Assembly (NCBI GenBank): GCA_902800715.1
Contig: CADCFN010000019.1
Coordinates: forward strand, 1-47,019
Length of the DNA: 47,019 nt
Reading direction: 5' to 3'
Source of the DNA: an uncultured Bacteroidales bacterium
GTDB lineage: Bacteria; Bacteroidota; Bacteroidia; Bacteroidales; Muribaculaceae
Below are positions 26,044 to 34,744 of this stretch, one piece after another. Under the pieces are notes generated by a model that had not been told where the DNA came from, did no database searches, and saw nothing but the letters and a program-made list of their open reading frames with translations. Positions within the stretch are counted from its first letter, which is position 1; each line of letters begins with the position of its first letter. A program made the translations under genes and the position numbers.

Positions 26044-26793
26044 ATGGCACAGTCGTCAATCATCACCGGCCAATATGTGGAGCTCACCCAAACGCCTGCT
26101 AGCGTGGGAGATAGACTCATTGCCGCTATCATCGACTATGTCGTTCTTGGCGTCTATTCCATGTTTGTGGGCTTGGTTTTCTCCGATGTGCTGTCACGGT
26201 TGCTGTTGAATGCCAACACCATGGTTGCCGTTATAAGTTATATCCTGCTCTATTCCCCGGTCATTTTTTATTATCCCTTTTGCGAGATATTCGCCAAGGG
26301 GCAGAGCTTGGGCAAACTGGTGATGAAAACGCGGGTGGTGACTGTCGATGGCAATGCCCCCACTGTGGGCAGTTCCTTGCTACGGTGGCTGCTTTACCCG
26401 GTTGATACCGTTTTCACCGGTGGTCTCGGAGTGGTGTTCATCACCTTCGGCAAGCACAGGCAGCGTCTGGGCGACCTCGCAGCGGGCACCATGGTCGTCA
26501 AGACGTCGGCGGCACGGTACGACTTCTTCACAATTAACGACTACAGCTATGTTCAGCAGGGCTACCAACCCACCTATCCTGAGGCCGCCAACCTGTCCAC
26601 CAAGCAGGTCGACGTCATCCAGCGCACGCTCTATAGCTCCGATCCCCGTCGTCGGGGCGAACTCGAGTACAGGCTTGCCGTGCAGGTGCAGCAGTTCCTG
26701 GGAGTGCCCATAGCCCAGAACCTCTATGCCGACGTGTTCCTCAAGACGGTGCTCAACGATTTCTATTACTACTCCTCGACCATCACGGTGTGA
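26044..26793 (+). CDS. RDD family membrane protein
   Basis: This encodes 249 aa from the ATG at 26044, placed 38 bp after a strong promoter; a longer in-frame extension to 25096 is antisense to the SpoIIM gene and is rejected. The RDD domain is clear: SVGDRLIAAIIDYVVLGVYS carries the R and D of the family name, then AKGQSLGKLVMKTRVVTVDG and HRQRLGDLAAGTMVVKTSA. Three to four membrane helices lie at about 25-130. The soluble C-terminal 100 residues are specific to this group. RDD proteins are often found beside MoxR/DUF58 operons and are proposed membrane transport or assembly components. Confidence 0.92.
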   Translation: MAQSSIITGQYVELTQTPASVGDRLIAAIIDYVVLGVYSMFVGLVFSDVLSRLLLNANTMVAVISYILLYSPVIFYYPFCEIFAKGQSLGKLVMKTRVVTVDGNAPTVGSSLLRWLLYPVDTVFTGGLGVVFITFGKHRQRLGDLAAGTMVVKTSAARYDFFTINDYSYVQQGYQPTYPEAANLSTKQVDVIQRTLYSSDPRRRGELEYRLAVQVQQFLGVPIAQNLYADVFLKTVLNDFYYYSSTITV

Positions 26794-26884
26794 GGGACAG
26801 CCGCATCACTCCTTGTAGTAGCAGCCTCCCTGCCGTTGGAAAGAATACCAAAATTCTCTGTTTCCTATAGTTTTTTATTTTTTA

Positions 26885-26915
26885 TTTGTAGAAATCAAAA
26901 ATCTAAGTATATTTG
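26885..26915 (+). promoter_or_regulatory. Promoter of the 27033 secreted protein gene
   Basis: TTTG at 26885-26888, a 19-bp spacer and TATATTTG at 26908-26915 match the consensus. The predicted leader is about 110 nt. Confidence 0.8.
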
Positions 26916-27032
26916 CATCCTGAACAATATATTTTAAGGTTCACGTTGGAAAGTGGGGCCGCTCCAATGCTGTACGTCATCACCCGATTTTGGCCTCGAA
27001 TTGATTTGTTTAACATCTAAAACTTAACTACA

Positions 27033-28013
27033 ATGATGAAAAGATTACTCATGATGTGCATGGTGCTCTTGACGGGCCTGTGCCTGAGTGCCCAACTTGT
27101 GGGCAACCCCTCGGTGGACTACACGGTCGATGAGGTCGGCACCGATTACATCACCATCACGTTTACGCCCAATGCCGATGCCAGCGGTTATGCCATCTGC
27201 CTATTTGAGGCAGGAACGGCCGAGCAGCAGTTTGCCATGTTTGGCGCATGGATGGGGTTCCAGACGATGGGCGACATGATTAGGGGTTGGGGAATTACCA
27301 AGACCGAATCCTATCAGCACACTTGGGTCAACCAGAATCCCGGTTCTGACTATGAGATTTATGTGCAGTGCTGGGATGCCAACGGTGTGGATGCCGACAT
27401 GATTATCATCCCCGTTACCACCCAGAGCATAGGTGGCGAAGGCCTGGCCGAGATGACCATCGAAATCGGTGAGTTTGGAGGTGACGAGGATACGGGTTAC
27501 TACCAGTGGGTGACCTACACGCCCAACGAGAATGTGAGCCTTCACCGCGACATTATTATCGAGCTCGAGGCCTACGAGAGCGAGGAATGGGGCGAAGATA
27601 ACCTGATTGCCTATCTCAAGCAGGACAACCCCTACGACCCCTACTGGGACCAGTACGGCGTAGATGTGGCCCAATGGTCGGCCAAGCCCAATACCTGGTA
27701 TATGGCCTTCTCCATCGCCAAGAACGCCCTCGGCGAGTGGGGACCCCTGGCAGGCGTTGAGTTTAAGACACCGGGTACGACTGGTGTCAACGAACTTGTC
27801 GCTAGCAAGACACAACTCACCATCGGTGCCGGCGCTATCACTGCCACTGGCAGCACTGCAGGCAGTCAGGTGAAGGTGTTTGACATGAACGGTCGTTTGG
27901 TTGCCAGCGCACTGGCCGATGCTAATGGCGAGGCCGTGATTTCGACCGCCGGCCTGAGCCGCGGCATCTATGTCGTAGTAGATGGCAAGAGTTCCATTAA
28001 AATCAAGTTATAA
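27033..28013 (+). CDS. Secreted fibronectin III-like protein with type IX sorting tail
   Basis: This encodes 326 aa with a signal peptide (MMKRLLMMCMVLLTGLCLSA). Residues about 27-135 look like a fibronectin type III-like domain (VDEVGTDYITITFTPNADAS, then GYAICLFEAG; QNPGSDYEIYVQCWDANGVD). A second beta domain spans about 140-245. The C-terminal 75 residues (QVKVFDMNGRLVASALADAN, then STAGLSRGIYVVVDGKSSIK) are a good match to the type A Por_Secre_tail sorting domain (TIGR04183 type), which directs cargo through the type IX system to the cell surface. The role of the protein is unknown. It has its own promoter and terminator. Confidence 0.85.
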   Translation: MMKRLLMMCMVLLTGLCLSAQLVGNPSVDYTVDEVGTDYITITFTPNADASGYAICLFEAGTAEQQFAMFGAWMGFQTMGDMIRGWGITKTESYQHTWVNQNPGSDYEIYVQCWDANGVDADMIIIPVTTQSIGGEGLAEMTIEIGEFGGDEDTGYYQWVTYTPNENVSLHRDIIIELEAYESEEWGEDNLIAYLKQDNPYDPYWDQYGVDVAQWSAKPNTWYMAFSIAKNALGEWGPLAGVEFKTPGTTGVNELVASKTQLTIGAGAITATGSTAGSQVKVFDMNGRLVASALADANGEAVISTAGLSRGIYVVVDGKSSIKIKL

Positions 28014-28155
28014 TAAACAGCCGAGGCTACTTTTATAACTTGAGCATTTTAGTGTTTAAAAAATTTGACCGATGTAATCTCACGTGGGCGGATGCTTCTT
28101 TAAACATGAAACTTTAAACATTGCGTACCGAGCATTAGCGAGGTTATTTCTACAG

Positions 28156-28194
28156 GAAAAGCACTGGAATCCGTTCCGGTGCTTTTCTTTTTTT
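28156..28194 (+). terminator. Intrinsic terminator of the 27033 gene
   Basis: GAAAAGCACTGGAA pairs with TTCCGGTGCTTTTC (one G-T pair), with a TCCG loop, followed by a run of T at 28188-28194. Confidence 0.9.
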
Positions 28195-28204
28195 GGGGGT
28201 GTTG

Positions 28205-28236
28205 TTGGGCTGTGTGGTGTGATTGTTGTATCTTTG
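28205..28236 (+). promoter_or_regulatory. Promoter of the P1 peptidase gene
   Basis: TTG at 28205-28207, a 21-bp spacer and TATCTTTG at 28229-28236. This places transcription start near 28243 and supports the ATG at 28265. Confidence 0.75.
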
Positions 28237-28264
28237 TGCAGTAATGCAACAAATGACAACGACA

Positions 28265-29392
28265 ATGAAACGACAGGTTTTAATGGCTGTGGTGCTGGTA
28301 CTGGGGATGGCAACCCTCACGGCACAGCAGCACAGGACGTTGAGGGAGTGGGGCTTTCCCACCGGGATTTTTGAAACGGGCCGTTATAACGCCATTACCG
28401 ATGTGCCAGGCGTGACGGTGGGCCATGTAACGCTCATCGAGGGCGACAGCGTGCGCACGGGCGTTACCGCCATCGTGCCGCATCAGGGCAACATTTTCCG
28501 CCAGAAGGTGCCTGCCGCCATCTATGTGGGCAACGGCTTCGGCAAACTGGTGGGTGTGACTCAAGTGAGTGAACTCGGCAACATCGAGACTCCCGTCATC
28601 CTGACCAACACGTTGAGCGTGGCTGCAGGCATCGAGGGCGTCGTGCGCTACACGCTGATGCAGCCCGGCAACGAGCAGGAGCGCTCGGTCAACGCTGTTG
28701 TGGGTGAGACCAACGACGGCAGGCTGAACGACATCCGCGGCATGCACGTCACGCCCCAGATGGTCATCGACGCCATCAATGGGGCGCACGGCGGTCCTGT
28801 GGAACAGGGCTGCGTGGGTGCTGGAACGGGTACCATCTGCTTTGGCTTCAAGGGTGGCATCGGCACCTCGTCGCGTGTGTTGCCCGCTTCGCTGGGCGGT
28901 TACACTATCGGTGTGCTGGTCCAGACCAACTATGGCGGCATTCTCGAGATTGACGGCGTGCAGGTGGGCCAGAAATTGCAAAAGCATGACTTCATCAACC
29001 ATGTGCGCAAGACCGAGAACGTGGACGGCTCTTGCATGATGGTCGTTATCACCGACGCGCCGCTCGACTCGCGCAACCTGGAACGCGTCGCCAAGCGCGC
29101 CATGATGGGTATGGCCAAGACGGGCGGCATTGCTTCCAACGGCAGTGGCGACTATGTCATTGCCCTGTCGGTGGCACCAGGCAATCTTATCGACAGCCGT
29201 GCCAAGACGATTACCTCGACAGTGCTGGCCAATGGCGAGATGTCCTCCATCTTTGCTGCCACCATCGAGGCCACTGCCGAGGCGCTGTGGAACTCGCTGT
29301 TCATGGCCGACCCGATGACTGGCAGGAACGGCAACCATGTCGATGCGCTCCCTGTTGAGCAGGTGCTGAAAATGCTGAGGGACAGGAATTAG
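28265..29392 (+). CDS. P1 (S58, DmpA/BapA-type) aminopeptidase, exported
   Basis: This encodes 375 aa from the ATG at 28265; in-frame starts further left fall at or before the predicted transcription start. Signal peptide MKRQVLMAVVLVLGMATLTA. The family is clear from GRYNAITDVPGVTVGHVTLI, TNTLSVAAGIEGVVRYT and KGGIGTSSRVLP. Members autocleave at Gly-Ser; here the scissile pair is Gly255-Ser256 in DGSCMMVVITDAPLDSRNLE, and the freed Ser becomes the N-terminal nucleophile of the small subunit. SNGSGDY at about 301-307 supplies further active-site residues. These enzymes release N-terminal D- or beta-amino acids or ordinary residues from small peptides. Export suggests periplasmic peptide salvage. 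The next gene, another amidohydrolase, follows after 28 bp. Confidence 0.95.
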   Translation: MKRQVLMAVVLVLGMATLTAQQHRTLREWGFPTGIFETGRYNAITDVPGVTVGHVTLIEGDSVRTGVTAIVPHQGNIFRQKVPAAIYVGNGFGKLVGVTQVSELGNIETPVILTNTLSVAAGIEGVVRYTLMQPGNEQERSVNAVVGETNDGRLNDIRGMHVTPQMVIDAINGAHGGPVEQGCVGAGTGTICFGFKGGIGTSSRVLPASLGGYTIGVLVQTNYGGILEIDGVQVGQKLQKHDFINHVRKTENVDGSCMMVVITDAPLDSRNLERVAKRAMMGMAKTGGIASNGSGDYVIALSVAPGNLIDSRAKTITSTVLANGEMSSIFAATIEATAEALWNSLFMADPMTGRNGNHVDALPVEQVLKMLRDRN

Positions 29393-29420
29393 GAGTTTGA
29401 AGTTAGGAGTTAGGAATGAT
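29393..29420 (+). repeat. Short GTTAGGAGTT-type repeat between the peptidase genes
   Basis: The gap contains AGTTTGAAGTTAGGAGTTAG, built of repeated AGTT/GGAGTT units. GAAGTTAGGAGTTA also occurs at 35579-35592. It may be a simple-sequence intergenic element of this genome. Confidence 0.5.
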
Positions 29421-30995
29421 ATGGAAAACAAGGTGTTGAGATACTGGATACTTGCCCTGTTGGCATTGGTTATTTCGCTGGTTGCAACAGCTGGTGACTC
29501 AGCGCGGGTGCGCGTTGGTATTGCATGGCAGCCCAATCGTGCAGCCTATGAACGCGTCATTATGTCCATCGAGGCGGCAGGTGGCGAGGCGGTGATTCTG
29601 CCTCAGCTGCGCCCTGCGGGATTTGACTATGACAGCACGGCTTTATGCCCGCAATATACCGATGAAATGGGTGTTTTGCGTCAGGAATATGCCGACATCG
29701 TCAAGCGAGACACCTATCATGGCATCAATGCCGACCAGCTGCTGGCTGGTGTGCAGGCAGTGGTCTTTTTGGGCGGCGGTGATATTAGTTCGACGCTGTT
29801 TGCCGTTCCGCAACCTTGGCATGGCATTGCCGATGACAGTCCCGCCAATGCCACTCGCGACGTGTCGGAATATCTCACGATGGCCTATTGCCTCGACCAC
29901 GACACTCCCGTGCTGGGTCTGTGCCGCGGCATGCAGATGCTGGGTGTCGTATCGGGGGCACCGCTCATTCAGGATTTGGGCCAATTCTTCGATGAAATGG
30001 GCAAAAATTATAATTTTGTGCACCGCATGCAACGTGATGCTGAGGGCAAGCGCTACTACACGCCCCACGATGTGATGGTGACCGACAGCACCTCGTTGTT
30101 ATATGGCGTCTGTGGCTCCGGCGTCATCCGCAATGTGCCCTCTTGGCACCACCAGGTTGTGGGTGACGTGACGGGAACGCCCTTGCGGGTTACAGGCATC
30201 ACTATGACCGAGGACGTTAAAATCATCGAAGCCATCGAACGCACCGACAAGCATTTTGCCCTGGGTGTGCAGTTCCACCCCGAGGAGGCCGTGCGTCAGC
30301 ATCTCAAGGGCGTGGCCAGCGCCTCCCATTTTATGCCCCTCGATGAGGCTGTGAAATACTTTACCGCTTTGATTGAGCATGCCCAAGAAGGCCGTCAATT
30401 CATTCATGGTAAATCGTATGCCCTGTCGGATACAACTGTCTATAATAAGACTGCCGAGGAGTGCTACAACTTCTTTGCAGTCCTCGGTCGTGCCGAGCAG
30501 GGCTCGCTCGAGGGCGCAACAGCCGAGCTGTCGTTGTTGCTCAATCTGTTTGAACGTCGCCATCCCGATGCAGGGGCAGTGTCTATCCAGGAAGTCGCCA
30601 AGTGGGCGACCGAGTGCGGGTGGTTCGCCCATGCCAGCCGTCGTTGGGAATCTGTCGCCGCGCCCGAATATGTGGCTGTGGCAAGGAATGTCCTTGGCGG
30701 GAACCGTGTGTTGCCCCCAAACATCGTTGAGCATGATTGCCGAGAGGATTTGGCATTTATCGAGACCAATGGCGTGAGATACAGCCCATATGATAATGAC
30801 AAGTATGTGAGTGGGGTGACGGTGTGTTATCAGGCTCCTGTTCACGAGCACAATGGCCGCAAGTTCGGCTTCAGGAAGCCCTCGCATTGGGTTTTCTATA
30901 CGTTCCCTGCCCCAAAGAGCGACCCCTTCGGCTCACTATGTGACGAGAATTGCGGCCATGAGAACGTGACCAACGCAGAGGATATTATCAGATAA
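29421..30995 (+). CDS. Exported C26 glutamine-amidotransferase-like hydrolase with a cell-wall-hydrolase-like C-terminal domain
   Basis: This encodes 524 aa from the ATG at 29421; a TTG 24 bp upstream lies in repeat sequence. An N-terminal hydrophobic segment (YWILALLALVISLVATAG) exports or anchors it. Residues about 28-325 are a class I glutamine amidotransferase/peptidase C26 (PuuD-like): LGLCRGMQMLG with nucleophile Cys168, and GVQFHPEEA with His286 and Glu288, plus SWHHQVVG. C26 enzymes cleave gamma-glutamyl bonds. The C-terminal 180 residues resemble SleB/CwlJ-type cell wall hydrolases: LGRAEQGSLEGATAELSLLL with a candidate catalytic Glu359, then ARNVLGGNRVLPPNIVEHDC. This second assignment is by pattern only. 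With the P1 peptidase upstream, a role in cell-wall or small-peptide turnover in the periplasm is plausible. Confidence 0.82.
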   Translation: MENKVLRYWILALLALVISLVATAGDSARVRVGIAWQPNRAAYERVIMSIEAAGGEAVILPQLRPAGFDYDSTALCPQYTDEMGVLRQEYADIVKRDTYHGINADQLLAGVQAVVFLGGGDISSTLFAVPQPWHGIADDSPANATRDVSEYLTMAYCLDHDTPVLGLCRGMQMLGVVSGAPLIQDLGQFFDEMGKNYNFVHRMQRDAEGKRYYTPHDVMVTDSTSLLYGVCGSGVIRNVPSWHHQVVGDVTGTPLRVTGITMTEDVKIIEAIERTDKHFALGVQFHPEEAVRQHLKGVASASHFMPLDEAVKYFTALIEHAQEGRQFIHGKSYALSDTTVYNKTAEECYNFFAVLGRAEQGSLEGATAELSLLLNLFERRHPDAGAVSIQEVAKWATECGWFAHASRRWESVAAPEYVAVARNVLGGNRVLPPNIVEHDCREDLAFIETNGVRYSPYDNDKYVSGVTVCYQAPVHEHNGRKFGFRKPSHWVFYTFPAPKSDPFGSLCDENCGHENVTNAEDIIR

Positions 30996-31009
30996 CCGAT
31001 TAGGGCTGA

Positions 31010-32794
31010 TTATAGCAGCACCAAGGGCATTTCAAGAGGTGCGTCCTTGAAGAGGAATTCTGCTAACTGATTGATGGTAAATGAGTTGTTGATACTAGTG
31101 CAACGCGGGATGCGTTGTGCCTTGCCATCTTGAATGGCATAACAACCATTATTTTCGATGTTGTGCTGATCTCCAACGACTTGTAACTTGAATGACTTGT
31201 CAGGGTGGACAGTCGCGTAGTGCTGCAGGGCTTCCATGACGTTGATGACGCGCACCATGCCTTTGTAATGGGGCTTGACGAGGTAATAGGACTTGTCAAA
31301 ACTGCTGTAAACCTGTAGTGCCTTCCAATTGCGCTCGTTTTGAAGCAGCACGCAGGGACGTGACTGCTGCCATCGGTCATAGGCCTCAAAGCCGGTTTCC
31401 ACCACATTTTCGTCTTGCAGCGGAGCCGTACCCACCTGGGCATAGCCCAGTTTCTCATACATCGTCTGTAAACCAGGCTGCTCAATCAGCAAGGTTGAAA
31501 ACACTTTGCCCTGGCACAGCAGCCCGCGGTGCATATACTTGAACAGGCGCGAAATCATGTGCTTGCCGCGGAATTCGGGCAGGGTGCCCACGGCATAGAG
31601 ATAAACAGCGTTGGCATGCTCACTATAGTATTTCATGGAGTAGGGGAGCGCTTGGGCAGCCGATACGACTTGGCCATCCTCGATGCGGCAATAATTGCCG
31701 GCAGGGGCATACACGCGCGAGAAAAAGATGTCGAGCGCCTCTTCACGGTCGTTGAAAACCGTCTGCATCAACATGCGCACGCCTTCACGCTTAAACTGCT
31801 CCTGTGCGTCCGACAATTCGGGATAGGAGACAGCACGGTCTTTCTGAATCTGGTAGGCAGGATGGTAGGATGATTTGGCACGCCGCAGCCCTGGCAGTCC
31901 CAGGTCTTCCTCCAGGTTGATATAGGTGTATTGCTCGGGAATCTGCTGCATGAACTCGTGGCGCACGACGGTGTACACGCCCTTGTAGGCAATGTCACCC
32001 TTCTCGACGCACAGGTCGAACGTGTTGCCGTTGATGGGCACGCCATAGGTGAACGCCACCATATTGCCATCGACAAACAATGCGCCGCCGATGGCTCCGA
32101 ATCGTTCCCAATTGTTGAACACTTGACTGATGGATTCTCGCTCCATCACCTTGCTGTCAGCACCCTGGAGGTGACCGATGGCCTCGGCATTGTCGCTCCA
32201 TTGCTGCAGCAGTTGCAGGCACTCGGGGAACAGGCTGGGCTCTAGCGGGCGGTACTCGTGGTTGGGATAAAATCGGGGAAACTGGTACAGGTGTTGGCGC
32301 TTGGGACGCATCTCCTTGCCCTCAAGGGCGATAATCTTCTCGCGCAGGCAGATGTAGTCATAGCGCTCGGGCATCGGCCCGGAGAACTCAAATTCGCCCG
32401 GGAACACGCGTTGCAGGAAGTCGATTCCCTGCTGGTTGATGTTGGTGATGCTGAAAGGCTGGTGATGGGCAAAACACTCGTCGCGCAGGGCTCGGACGAC
32501 GCATTCCAGACAACCGTCGCCCGCCTCGGCCAGGCGTGGGTGTTCAACCCCCTCGGGCACTGGCGGCAGCGGCATGGTGTGGGTGTATTGTCCGTCATAG
32601 ATGAACCGCAGCACCAGATACCCCTTGACGATGGCATATTCCAGCCCGAAGCGGTTCCACGTGAGCAGGTTCACGCTGCTCCATTCGCAGCCCTGGACAT
32701 CTTCCCACCGTAGAAATCGGCGGAAGATGTCCAGGTCATCAAAGCTTATTGCCTTAAATTCAATCACACGAGTTGTATTGGAGTTAATGTCCAA
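31010..32794 (-). CDS. DUF2156 - GNAT acetyltransferase fusion
   Basis: This encodes 594 aa. Residues 1 to about 320 match DUF2156 proteins, relatives of the C-terminal domain of phosphatidylglycerol lysyltransferase (SFDDLDIFRRFLRWEDVQGC, YDYICLREKIIALEGK, YTYINLEEDLGLPGLRRAKS). Residues about 335-594 are an N-acetyltransferase half (YLYAVGTLPEFRGKHMISRL contains the acyl-CoA loop; LIEQPGLQTMYEKLGYAQV), ending in an SCP2-like segment (FKLQVVGDQHNIENNGCYAI). The two halves are more often seen by this annotator as separate neighbouring genes, so this looks like a fusion. No signal peptide; cytoplasmic. It follows the metallophosphoesterase gene after 23 bp, so probably one transcript. Substrate unknown. 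Confidence 0.85.
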   Translation of the reverse strand: MDINSNTTRVIEFKAISFDDLDIFRRFLRWEDVQGCEWSSVNLLTWNRFGLEYAIVKGYLVLRFIYDGQYTHTMPLPPVPEGVEHPRLAEAGDGCLECVVRALRDECFAHHQPFSITNINQQGIDFLQRVFPGEFEFSGPMPERYDYICLREKIIALEGKEMRPKRQHLYQFPRFYPNHEYRPLEPSLFPECLQLLQQWSDNAEAIGHLQGADSKVMERESISQVFNNWERFGAIGGALFVDGNMVAFTYGVPINGNTFDLCVEKGDIAYKGVYTVVRHEFMQQIPEQYTYINLEEDLGLPGLRRAKSSYHPAYQIQKDRAVSYPELSDAQEQFKREGVRMLMQTVFNDREEALDIFFSRVYAPAGNYCRIEDGQVVSAAQALPYSMKYYSEHANAVYLYAVGTLPEFRGKHMISRLFKYMHRGLLCQGKVFSTLLIEQPGLQTMYEKLGYAQVGTAPLQDENVVETGFEAYDRWQQSRPCVLLQNERNWKALQVYSSFDKSYYLVKPHYKGMVRVINVMEALQHYATVHPDKSFKLQVVGDQHNIENNGCYAIQDGKAQRIPRCTSINNSFTINQLAEFLFKDAPLEMPLVLL

Positions 32795-32817
32795 AGCCTA
32801 ACACCGAAAGCCTGTTT

Positions 32818-33918
32818 TTAGCGAACCGAATATCCTTCAAGCATCAGTTCCTCTTTTGACCTTTCTTTGCAGTGTAGGCCCACGCGCTCCATCTTGTATG
32901 TGCCGTCTTTCTTGACCGTGATTCTGACGAGCAGGTCGTCACCGCCATTGGGATGGTCCACAAAGTTCATTGAGGGCATGGTGATGTGGTGTACGCCGCC
33001 AAAATCGCGCTCATCCCACGCGTGGACATGTCCCCAGAACGCGATGGTCGTATTCCAGTCGGCCAGTTTGTCCAGGATGTAGTACAATTCCTCACGGCAG
33101 TAGGTCGATGCGAACTCATTGAGTGATGGGCGGAAGATGTTGGTGTGGGTGAAGACGAAGGTGTTGCGGATTAGTTCATTCTCATCTAAGATATCGAAGA
33201 CATCCTCGTCGATTTTTTCAATTTGGTATTTACCCAGAGTGCCGTTGGCTGAGTCAAGAAAGATGAACCGGTCGCAAACCGTATCTCCGTTGATGACGAG
33301 GCTGACTTTAAACTCATAGAACGAGGTCTTGAACAGCCGGCTGTACAATGCCCACCCGTTGTGGGTAATGTCATGGTTGCCGACAACAGGATAGAATGGC
33401 AAGGAAGAGGGCACAAAGTAATCAAATAAATCGGTACGATATAGGGTGCTGGTTCTCGGGTCCATATACAGAGTCGTGTCGGTGTACACATTCCCGAGAG
33501 TGTCGGCAAAGGGAACAAGGTATTTGGCAAACCATTTATGGGTGGCTTTGTTGAGCGCTATTTCGGTATTATAATAATACTCGGGCTTGGTGTCGGCAAG
33601 GTCGCCCAGGTGGCAATAGAAGAGGTCTTCGTGTTCCATGCCGATTTCCAACATCTCTTCGAGTCGTCCCGGGTCATAGGTGATGTGGCTGTCGCTGCCC
33701 ACGAGGAATGAATACTCATCGATGGTGTCTACGAGCGTCTTGTCCCAAGCCATACCTAAGTAGGAGTCGTTGGTCAGCGACTGTTGCACGCGGTCGTCAA
33801 CACTGGTGTTGCCGATGAGTACGCCCGTGGGGCTCACTTTTTCACATGAGGTGAAAGATATGTTTGTTGCCACAAGTGCCATGACAACCATGAGGATATA
33901 TGATATTGACTTTTTCAT
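32818..33918 (-). CDS. Lipoprotein calcineurin-like metallophosphoesterase
   Basis: This encodes 366 aa from the ATG at 33918; an ATG 12 bp upstream overlaps the preceding gene and is less likely. The lipobox is ISFTSC (Cys25). All metallophosphoesterase motifs are present in order: GSDSHITYDP (DxH), HLGDLADTKPEYY (GDxxD), VVGNHDITHNGW (GNHD), FTHTNIF, and WGHVHAWDERD (GHxH). Such enzymes use a two-metal centre to hydrolyse phosphate esters; the substrate is not evident. It acts in the periplasm or at the surface. It lies between an outer-membrane protein gene (5-bp gap) and the DUF2156-GNAT gene, making a three-gene operon. Confidence 0.93.
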   Translation of the reverse strand: MKKSISYILMVVMALVATNISFTSCEKVSPTGVLIGNTSVDDRVQQSLTNDSYLGMAWDKTLVDTIDEYSFLVGSDSHITYDPGRLEEMLEIGMEHEDLFYCHLGDLADTKPEYYYNTEIALNKATHKWFAKYLVPFADTLGNVYTDTTLYMDPRTSTLYRTDLFDYFVPSSLPFYPVVGNHDITHNGWALYSRLFKTSFYEFKVSLVINGDTVCDRFIFLDSANGTLGKYQIEKIDEDVFDILDENELIRNTFVFTHTNIFRPSLNEFASTYCREELYYILDKLADWNTTIAFWGHVHAWDERDFGGVHHITMPSMNFVDHPNGGDDLLVRITVKKDGTYKMERVGLHCKERSKEELMLEGYSVR

Positions 33919-33923
33919 TGTTC

Positions 33924-34640
33924 TTACCATCGATAAATTAAACCTATTTTGCCTGTTGTCTCATATTTGCTCGCCAGCTGACTCATTGAACCGGCGGGGC
34001 GGATGTTGAATTCGCCGAAAAACTTCCATCTGGGATTGAACCTGTAGTAGAAGTCCAACCCCCAGTTGATGTTCCAATTCTCGTAGTAGAAATCATCATA
34101 GTTGCGGAACAGCAAACCTACGTTCCAATTGTTGGTGCGGGGGCGCAATGTGGCATGGGCACCGAAGGTGAGCGTGAGAGGCTCGGTGTAGTGGTCGCCC
34201 ATCATGTTGTAGCCGATAAGCGAGCCACCAAGGGTGATGTCCCAATAGCTGCGTTCAAAGCGGGCTGACATGTTGACAACATTCTCGTTGGTGTTGTAGC
34301 TGTGGTAATGGTTGAACATGTACTCACCTGAGGCGAAAATGTGGAAAGATTTGACCTTCAAGTGGTACTCGCCCTTGGCCTTAAAGCCGTAAAGGCCCTT
34401 GGTGTACTGCAGGTTAGCACCGCCGTCAACGCTCCAGTGGTTGTTAAAGTAATGCTTGTAGTGCAGGGTGTTGCCGATGCAGGGACCGGTAATGACGTTC
34501 TTGCCCGTGGTCAATGAAACCGAGGCCTCATTCTTGTGTTCGCCGTCAAAGGCGTGGTCACCGCTATAGTATTGTCCTGCAGCGGTCAAGGCCGTGGCAG
34601 TGAGCAATAGGGAGAACGCTAATCGATGAATGGTTCGCAT
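33924..34640 (-). CDS. Predicted outer-membrane beta-barrel protein
   Basis: This encodes 238 aa with a signal peptide (MRTIHRLAFSLLLTATALTA). The mature part is a run of alternating, aromatic-rich amphipathic strands (LHYKHYFNNHWSVDGGANLQ, YWDITLGGSLIGYNMMG, NWNVGLLFRNYDDFYYENW, INWGLDFYYRFNPRWKFFGE) and ends GKIGLIYRW, with the terminal aromatic typical of outer-membrane barrels. About 8-10 strands are likely. Function unknown. First gene of the three-gene operon; a -7 box lies at 34687-34694. Confidence 0.8.
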   Translation of the reverse strand: MRTIHRLAFSLLLTATALTAAGQYYSGDHAFDGEHKNEASVSLTTGKNVITGPCIGNTLHYKHYFNNHWSVDGGANLQYTKGLYGFKAKGEYHLKVKSFHIFASGEYMFNHYHSYNTNENVVNMSARFERSYWDITLGGSLIGYNMMGDHYTEPLTLTFGAHATLRPRTNNWNVGLLFRNYDDFYYENWNINWGLDFYYRFNPRWKFFGEFNIRPAGSMSQLASKYETTGKIGLIYRW

Positions 34641-34686
34641 AAAATAATTATGTATAGATAATGCTGATACTTGATGAAAAGTGGTG

Positions 34687-34694
34687 CAAAGTTA
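34687..34694 (-). promoter_or_regulatory. -7 box for the outer-membrane protein operon
   Basis: TAACTTTG on the minus strand, 46 bp upstream of the ATG at 34640. No clear -33. Confidence 0.55.
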
Positions 34695-34717
34695 CATAGA
34701 ATTTCGAAAATTGTATG

Positions 34718-34725
34718 TAAATTTG
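34718..34725 (+). promoter_or_regulatory. -7 box for the rhodanese-Nudix pair
   Basis: TAAATTTG matches TAnnTTTG, 19 bp upstream of the ATG at 34745. The -33 element is not obvious. Confidence 0.5.
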
Positions 34726-34744
34726 TGCCAAATTATTTCGTGAT

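Noticed and set aside
28280-29536. 418-codon minus-strand open frame over the P1 peptidase
   Set aside because: The plus strand encodes a complete, clearly conserved enzyme; the His/Asp-rich antisense product has no family features.
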